Shown in pieces: positions 33,098-37,717 of a stretch of DNA of 37,717 bases. The stretch covers positions 1 to 37,717 of the forward strand of contig JAKPKE010000261.1 of the NCBI GenBank assembly GCA_029553855.1. Direction: 5' to 3'. The position numbers and the translations under genes were made by a program. Every line of letters begins with the position of its first letter. The first letter of the stretch is position 1. The notes under the pieces were generated by a model. That model saw nothing but the letters and a program-made list of their open reading frames with translations, was not told the DNA's origin and ran no database searches. The DNA is from Bacillota bacterium. Lineage in GTDB: Bacteria > Bacillota > Clostridia > Lutisporales > Lutisporaceae.

Positions 33098-33952
33098 TTG
33101 GGTACGAACAATCTAAATTATAAAATGCTTGTGACAGACATGGATTATACGCTTCTCAGCAAGGAGAAGAAAATATCTGAAAGGAACAGGGAAGCGATAT
33201 TTAAAGCAGTTGAAAAAGGTGTTCACATGGTCGTCGCTACAGGCAGAATATACACCTCTGCCAGGGTATATGCGAAACTACTGGGTCTAAGTACTCCAAT
33301 AATAGCAAGCAATGGGGCGATTATAAGAGAAGAAGCTTTCAACAATCCGCTGGATACGGAGAGAACTATATACAAAGATACTTTAAAAATGGAAACAATA
33401 AGAGAGATGATCAGGCTGTCACATAAATATGATCTTCTCTGCCATTTTTTCACCGAGGATACCATTTATGCTGAAGAGCTTGTAAATATCTCATTGCGAT
33501 ATACCGAATGGAATAAGTATCTTGGAGAGGAAGATCAGGTAAAAATAAAAATAGTTGATGATATAGAAAGTGCCTTTAATCAGGATAAGGCGGAGGTTCT
33601 AAAGGCTGTTGTAATGGATGAGGACAGCGGGAAAATACAAAATCTGAGGGATAATATAATAAAGACAGGAATAGTGTCGGTAAGTCAATCAATGAAGAAT
33701 AATCTGGAAGTGATGAATAAGGGTGTTACCAAAGGTAACGCAGTGAAGATACTTGCGCAGATGTATGGAATTGACAGGAAGGAAATAATTGCGATAGGGG
33801 ACAATGAAAACGATATGAGTATGATTGAATATGCAGGGCTCGGAATAGCAATGGGAAATGCCGAGGAAGCATTGAAAAATGCTGCCGACTATATTACTGG
33901 GGATTATCAGAAAGACGGTGTGGCAGAGGCAATAGAAAGGTTCATATTGTGA
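33098..33952 (+). CDS. Cof-type HAD phosphatase
   Basis: A 284-residue HAD-superfamily class IIB hydrolase. VTDMDYTLLS holds the nucleophile Asp14 and acid Asp16, VVATGR is motif II, and AIGDNENDMSMI (Asp235, Asp239) the Mg-binding motif IV. It probably dephosphorylates sugar phosphates or flavin nucleotides; specificity cannot be read. It starts at TTG 33098 with AGGGAGAG before it; there is no ATG nearby giving a complete first strand. TTGACA occurs at 33033-33038, but no good -10 at the right distance. Confidence 0.9.
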   Translation: MGTNNLNYKMLVTDMDYTLLSKEKKISERNREAIFKAVEKGVHMVVATGRIYTSARVYAKLLGLSTPIIASNGAIIREEAFNNPLDTERTIYKDTLKMETIREMIRLSHKYDLLCHFFTEDTIYAEELVNISLRYTEWNKYLGEEDQVKIKIVDDIESAFNQDKAEVLKAVVMDEDSGKIQNLRDNIIKTGIVSVSQSMKNNLEVMNKGVTKGNAVKILAQMYGIDRKEIIAIGDNENDMSMIEYAGLGIAMGNAEEALKNAADYITGDYQKDGVAEAIERFIL

Positions 33953-33982
33953 TTTTTATGCTTTATCCCCATACCATATTTA

Positions 33983-33991
33983 TGCTATAAT
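33983..33991 (+). promoter_or_regulatory. Extended -10 promoter of the nucleotidase gene
   Basis: TGCTATAAT, with TATAAT at 33986-33991, about 60 bases before ATG 34052. The -35 is poor, which the extended -10 can offset. Confidence 0.5.
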
Positions 33992-34051
33992 TGGAATTAA
34001 TGCATATAGATTAAAACATGGAATATGCAAAAACGATTTGGGGGTATGAAA

Positions 34052-35755
34052 ATGAAAAAGGTTTCCAAAAGACTAGGTATTCTGCTTGCATTGGTTATGA
34101 CATTCTCAATGCTGCTGCCTATGGGCAGTATCTGGGCAGCGGACAGCAATGCTGAAGGTGCGGCCGGAGTATCTTTGACAATAGTACATACTAACGACAC
34201 CCACTCCAGAGTACTTGCAACCAAAGACGAAATAGGCTTTGCAAAGATTGCAGCCAAGGTCAGGGAATTAAGGGATTCGGGTGAAAACGTGCTGGTACTT
34301 GATGCAGGAGACACCTTCCATGGTCAGACAATATCCACCCTTGTCCAGGGTGAAAGTGTTGCAAAAGTGATGGATACAATCCGGTATGATGCTATGGTGC
34401 CGGGTAATCATGATTTTAACTATGGACAGGAAAGACTTGCAGAACTTGACAAACTGACGGATTTCCCGATAATTTCTGCCAATGTCCTTAAGGCGGACGG
34501 TACTCCTTTATTTACACCTTATATCATAAAAGAATTTAACGGAGTTAAAGTAGGGATATTCGGGCTGTCGACTCCGGAAACAGCATACAAGACCAATCCG
34601 AATAATCTGAAGGGTTTGACCTTTGACGATCCGGTAATTGCAGCGGAAAAGATACTAAAGGAATTAGAAGGAAAAACAGACATAGTAATAGCTTTGTCAC
34701 ACCTTGGATTGGATGAAGGTTCAATACATACAAGCAAACTGGTAGCAGAGAGAGTTAAGGGCATTGACCTGATCATTGACGGACACAGCCATACAGTTCT
34801 GAATGAAGGCTTGAAGGTTGGCGATACCTTAATCGTTCAGACCGGGGAGTATGGCAAAAACTTCGGTGTAGTCAACATGGTATATAAAGACAGTAATGTA
34901 TCTACAGTAAAAGCTAAACTGATTTCAAGGGCTGACGCAGAGCAGATTGTTGAAGATGCGGATATCCTTAAAGCTGTTGAAGGAATAACTGCAGAACAGG
35001 AAAAGATCACATCTGTGGTAATAGGCAAGACCGCTGTCGAGCTTGATGGCTTAAGAGAACACGCCAGGACAGGTGAAACCAACCTTGGAAATCTTATAAC
35101 TGACGCAGTACTTAAAGCGACTGGAGCAGATGCGGTAATTACCAACGGGGGCGGTATCAGGGCTTCAATTGATGTCGGAGAAATAACAAAGGGTGAAGTA
35201 ATTACAGTGCTGCCCTTCGGAAACTATGTTGTGGTAAAGAAGGTTAAAGGTTCCGACATAGTTGCAGCTCTTGAACATGGTGTGTCGGTGTATCCTGCTG
35301 CAAATGGAGGATTCCCTCATGTCGCCGGAATTAAATTTGTTTTCGATCCTTCAAAGGAAGCGGGAAGCAGGGTAACAAAGGCGGAAATCGGCGGCAAAGC
35401 ACTGGATCCTGATAAGGAATACATTCTTGCTACCAATGACTTTATGGCAGCGGGCGGAGATAATTATACGATGCTGGCTCCCGGTCAGGTTATAAAAGAA
35501 TTGCCGGGAATGGATGAAGTCGTAATGGATTATATTACAAGTTTGGGCACAGTGGATATGAAGGTCGAAGGAAGAATTGTTGCAGAACAGCAAGAACCTC
35601 AGGCATTAACAGTTTATGAAGTAAAGGCCGGAGATTTCCTCTGGAAGATTGCGAAGAAATTCGGGCTAACCTATGAAAGACTGGCGGAATTCAATAAGCT
35701 TAAGGATGCAAATCTTATTTTCGAAGGTCAGAAGCTACTGATTCCTGAGTTATAG
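34052..35755 (+). CDS. Secreted 5'-nucleotidase (UshA-type) with LysM domain
   Basis: A 567-residue exported enzyme. Residues 1-27 are a signal peptide (LLALVMTFSMLLPMGSIWAA). About 35-260 form the metallophosphatase domain with IVHTNDTHS, LDAGDTFHG, VPGNHDFNYG and DGHSHT as metal ligands. About 320-500 form the 5'-nucleotidase C-terminal domain (NGGGIRASI). A single LysM motif ends the protein (YEVKAGDFLWKIAKKFGLT), which should hold it to peptidoglycan. It releases nucleosides and phosphate from external nucleotides. GGGGG lies seven bases before ATG 34052; ATG 34046 and ATG 34025 are in frame but worse placed. Confidence 0.92.
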   Translation: MKKVSKRLGILLALVMTFSMLLPMGSIWAADSNAEGAAGVSLTIVHTNDTHSRVLATKDEIGFAKIAAKVRELRDSGENVLVLDAGDTFHGQTISTLVQGESVAKVMDTIRYDAMVPGNHDFNYGQERLAELDKLTDFPIISANVLKADGTPLFTPYIIKEFNGVKVGIFGLSTPETAYKTNPNNLKGLTFDDPVIAAEKILKELEGKTDIVIALSHLGLDEGSIHTSKLVAERVKGIDLIIDGHSHTVLNEGLKVGDTLIVQTGEYGKNFGVVNMVYKDSNVSTVKAKLISRADAEQIVEDADILKAVEGITAEQEKITSVVIGKTAVELDGLREHARTGETNLGNLITDAVLKATGADAVITNGGGIRASIDVGEITKGEVITVLPFGNYVVVKKVKGSDIVAALEHGVSVYPAANGGFPHVAGIKFVFDPSKEAGSRVTKAEIGGKALDPDKEYILATNDFMAAGGDNYTMLAPGQVIKELPGMDEVVMDYITSLGTVDMKVEGRIVAEQQEPQALTVYEVKAGDFLWKIAKKFGLTYERLAEFNKLKDANLIFEGQKLLIPEL

Positions 35756-35765
35756 AAACTAAAAA

Positions 35766-35810
35766 AGGGGTATCGCTATATAAGCAGCAGCCGGCGATAT
35801 CCCTTTCTTT
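35766..35810 (+). terminator. Terminator after the nucleotidase gene
   Basis: GGGGTATCGC pairs with GCGATATCCC (one G-U) around a loop of about 18 bases, followed by TTTCTTTC. Confidence 0.65.
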
Positions 35811-35828
35811 CGCAATAGGAGAAAAATG
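35809..35828 (-). repeat. Short repeat, copy 2
   Basis: Reverse complement of the motif at 28200-28219, 19 of 20 bases identical. Confidence 0.45.
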
Positions 35829-35875
35829 TGACGCAGTTTGTGAATAACTCCGGCTGTAGGGGAAGTATGTCCTCC

Positions 35876-36142
35876 TCACCTTTCAAAGCCAGCAAAATCA
35901 CTGGCGGGGGTCCCATCTCTGCGGGTCCGTCTGGTTATTTTGCCCGGAGGTATTCCCGTTCCGAGGTCAGTGAAAGGTTTCGTCAGAGATATCTTCCCCA
36001 CGCCGGTATTTGCGTTCCTTACAAATGTGCATCGATATACTATGTAATTCTCCTCAAGGGAATCAACAAACTTGCGAGCTATTGTGTCGCATAATTCTCC
36101 TTTTGCAACGCAGCTCCATATTGATATTCGCCCACATATGTA
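35876..36142 (-). pseudogene. Possible decayed coding remnant
   Basis: The 450 bases between the nucleotidase and signal peptidase genes hold no convincing gene. On the minus strand a frame stays open for 88 codons (stop at 35876-35878, upstream stop at 36143-36145) with protein-like text such as ELCDTIARKFVDSLEENY and TPASDFAGFER. It has no ATG in frame and no fitting ribosome site, and the family is unknown to me. A plus-strand frame over 35828-36094 looks even less like a protein. Decayed mobile DNA is a guess. Confidence 0.25.
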
Positions 36143-36206
36143 TTAAGATAAAGGAGTGTTAATTCCAGAATATTTCAAATGTGTCAAATGAGAAGAGGTG
36201 TAATTT

Positions 36207-36746
36207 TTGAAGTTCGATGAAGAGACAAAAAAAGAGATATACTCCTGGGTAAAAACAATACTTTTTGCAGTTGTGCTTGCAGTGATTTTCAGGACATACA
36301 TATTCAGAACGGCTTATGCAATGAGTGTGTCAATGGAGCCTACGCTGCATGAAGGGCAGGTACTGATCATATCCAAAGTGAATTATCTGGTAGGCGAACC
36401 TCAAAGAGGAGATATTGTAGTAATTGACAGCAGGCAGGACAAATTGGAGCATCTTAACCTTATCAAGAGAGTGGTGGGCCTGCCGGGTGAAACTATTGAA
36501 ATAAGAAACAATAGGGTATATATAGACGGAAAAGCATTGGATCCCGATTTTACAGAATTACCGACACCCGATTTCGGGTTTGAAAAAACGACCATACCTG
36601 AAGGAAAGTATATGGTAATGGGCGACAACAGGGGAAACAGCAGGGACAGCAGGTTCAAATCCGTCGGGTTTATTGAGGAGCAATACCTGGAAGGCAAGGC
36701 CATATTCAGATTGTGGCCTCTGAATAAAATAGGAGCACTTAAGTAG
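36207..36746 (+). CDS. lepB: Signal peptidase I
   Basis: A 179-residue membrane protease that removes signal peptides from exported proteins. One N-terminal helix (about 16-33) is followed by MSVSMEPTL with the catalytic Ser42 and LIKRVVGLPGE with the general base Lys87; MGDNRGNSRDSR is the third conserved box. The length is typical of Gram-positive type I enzymes. It starts at TTG 36207 with GAGGTG about seven bases before. Single-gene unit with its own terminator. Confidence 0.95.
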   Translation: MKFDEETKKEIYSWVKTILFAVVLAVIFRTYIFRTAYAMSVSMEPTLHEGQVLIISKVNYLVGEPQRGDIVVIDSRQDKLEHLNLIKRVVGLPGETIEIRNNRVYIDGKALDPDFTELPTPDFGFEKTTIPEGKYMVMGDNRGNSRDSRFKSVGFIEEQYLEGKAIFRLWPLNKIGALK

Positions 36747-36753
36747 GCTATAT

Positions 36754-36780
36754 CCCCGGCAATAATGCCGGGGTTTTATT
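36754..36780 (+). terminator. Terminator after lepB
   Basis: CCCCGGCA (36754-36761) and TGCCGGGG (36766-36773) with loop ATAA, followed by TTTTATTT. Confidence 0.9.
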
Positions 36781-36858
36781 TAAGTGCCCGTGCCAGAATT
36801 TCCTTCGGAAAAGGCACATGGGCTTCAAATGCGGCTAAGGCCGCCTTTGTTTTTTTAA
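36781..36858 (+). ncRNA. Candidate structured RNA between lepB and sbcD
   Basis: A long interrupted stem pairs GCCC and TGCC near 36785-36794 with GGCA and GGGC near 36813-36825. A second hairpin, GCGGC-TAAG-GCCGC at about 36833-36846, is followed by CTTTGTTTTTTT, a good terminator. The order fold-then-terminator resembles a small RNA or attenuator, yet it lies directly behind the lepB terminator and upstream of the likely sbcD promoter. Confidence 0.4.
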
Positions 36859-36888
36859 TCAGGATAGCATTATGTCAACTATATTGGA

Positions 36889-36917
36889 TTGCCTTCTGCC
36901 AAATTATCCGATAAAAT
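36889..36917 (+). promoter_or_regulatory. Promoter of sbcD
   Basis: TTGCCT (36889-36894), 17 bases, TAAAAT (36912-36917), about 57 bases before the ATG. Confidence 0.5.
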
Positions 36918-36973
36918 ATAGATAATGTAAATGACCCCGAATCTCGTATCTACATTTTTACAGGAGGCATGTC

Positions 36974-37717
36974 ATGAGAATACTGCATACATCAGACTGG
37001 CATCTTGGGAAGACCCTTGACAGTATCAGCCGGATAGAGGAGCAAAGGCAATTCATAGATGAACTGTGCGGAATCGCAGAGAATGAGTCCGTAGACCTGG
37101 TGCTTGTTGCCGGTGATATTTTTGATACATATAACCCTTCTTCCGCAGCGGAAGGGCTGTTTTACGATGCAATGGACAGGCTGAATTCCGGAGGCAGGCG
37201 GACTGTCGTAGTGGTTGCCGGCAACCATGACAGCCCTGACAGGCTATGTGCAGCCAGCCCCCTTGCATTCAAGAACGGTATAGTATTGCTCGGATACCCC
37301 GGGAGCGATGCAGCGCTGCATGGAAGCAGTCATATTCTGAATGCAGGCCCCGGTTGGCTTGAGGTAAAACCCGGAAGCTCAGAACACAACGCAGTGATAA
37401 TTGCATTGCCCTACCCCTCCGAGTCCCGCCTGGAGCAGGTCTTATCGCCTGATCCCGGAGAAGACAGGCTGCAGCAGGCTTATTCCGACAAAATTTCAGA
37501 ATTGCTTCATACTTTAAGCAACAATTTCAGGGATGATACTGTGAACCTTATAGTTGGCCATCTCTATCTCAGAGACGGCAAGACTACGGATTCAGAAAGA
37601 CAGCTTGGAGGCGCCTTGGTTGTAGACCCCGGGCAGCTTCCCGATGCGCATTTTATTGCCCTGGGACATCTTCACAGACCTCAGAGGATAAAGAGCGCAC
37701 CGTCGCCTGCGTATTAC
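36974..37717 (+). CDS. sbcD: Exonuclease SbcD, N-terminal part (runs off the window)
   Basis: The first 248 residues of an Mre11/SbcD nuclease. All metal-binding motifs are present: SDWHLGK (Asp8, His10), GDIFD (Asp48), GNHD (83-86) and GHLH (231-234). SbcD works with the SbcC ATPase to cut DNA hairpins and ends in repair; sbcC is expected just beyond the window. ATG 36974 follows AGGAGG at 36962-36967. The frame is open to the last base, so the gene is incomplete only because the window ends. Confidence 0.95.
   Translation, partial: MRILHTSDWHLGKTLDSISRIEEQRQFIDELCGIAENESVDLVLVAGDIFDTYNPSSAAEGLFYDAMDRLNSGGRRTVVVVAGNHDSPDRLCAASPLAFKNGIVLLGYPGSDAALHGSSHILNAGPGWLEVKPGSSEHNAVIIALPYPSESRLEQVLSPDPGEDRLQQAYSDKISELLHTLSNNFRDDTVNLIVGHLYLRDGKTTDSERQLGGALVVDPGQLPDAHFIALGHLHRPQRIKSAPSPAYY

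Noticed and set aside
35828-36094. An 88-codon plus-strand frame
   Set aside because: It is low in hydrophobic core residues, has no ribosome site and no recognisable domain; the region looks decayed.
1-37717. CRISPR array
   Set aside because: No regularly spaced 25-40-base direct repeats were found anywhere in the window.

Overview
The window reads as the chromosome of a low-to-mid G+C, probably spore-forming Clostridia member (Ruminiclostridium/Hungateiclostridium-like; this placement is inference). The pointers are strong GGAGG ribosome sites, frequent TTG starts, clostridial families (VanW with G5, DUF2225, a GH18 protein with a copper-amine-oxidase-type domain, a long FtsA-like protein), a TPP riboswitch before thiT, and tRNA genes with encoded CCA.

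Layout. 1-5645 is a compact restriction-modification cassette: a small Cro/CI regulator, a methylase half carrying SAM motif I, a second half carrying the catalytic NPPY motif, and an 1127-residue GIY-YIG/SF2-helicase protein with a methylase-like C-terminus. The genes overlap, and the cassette ends beside the 3' end of a tRNA-Thr gene, as a genomic island would. 5740-9160 holds tRNA-Thr, a small membrane protein, a lipoprotein, an EamA exporter and a TPP-riboswitch-controlled thiamine transporter. 9367-12364 is a PAS/sigma-54 activator followed by tryptophanase, with a near-consensus -24/-12 promoter and a large palindrome between them. 12600-15551 holds a propeller-like lipoprotein, a nucleoside phosphorylase-family protein and an FAH-family enzyme, closely spaced. 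15856-18047 is the threonine-to-glycine pair (threonine dehydrogenase and KBL). 18189-23718 holds a secreted GH18 protein, a nuclease-helicase fusion, an acetyltransferase behind an unusual structured leader, and a 58-residue protein.

23993-32747 is envelope-related: an FtsA-like ATPase with beta-grasp-like repeats, VanW/G5, DUF2225, and a MoxR-DUF58-transglutaminase operon. tRNA-Leu, a HAD phosphatase, a secreted 5'-nucleotidase with LysM, signal peptidase I and the start of sbcD finish the window. 35756-36206 holds no convincing gene and looks decayed.

The strongest candidates for something new are the three-part restriction system at the left edge, the sigma-54/tryptophanase control region, and the double-palindrome leader at 22406-22572. 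All functional calls come from reading motifs by eye; no database search was run.
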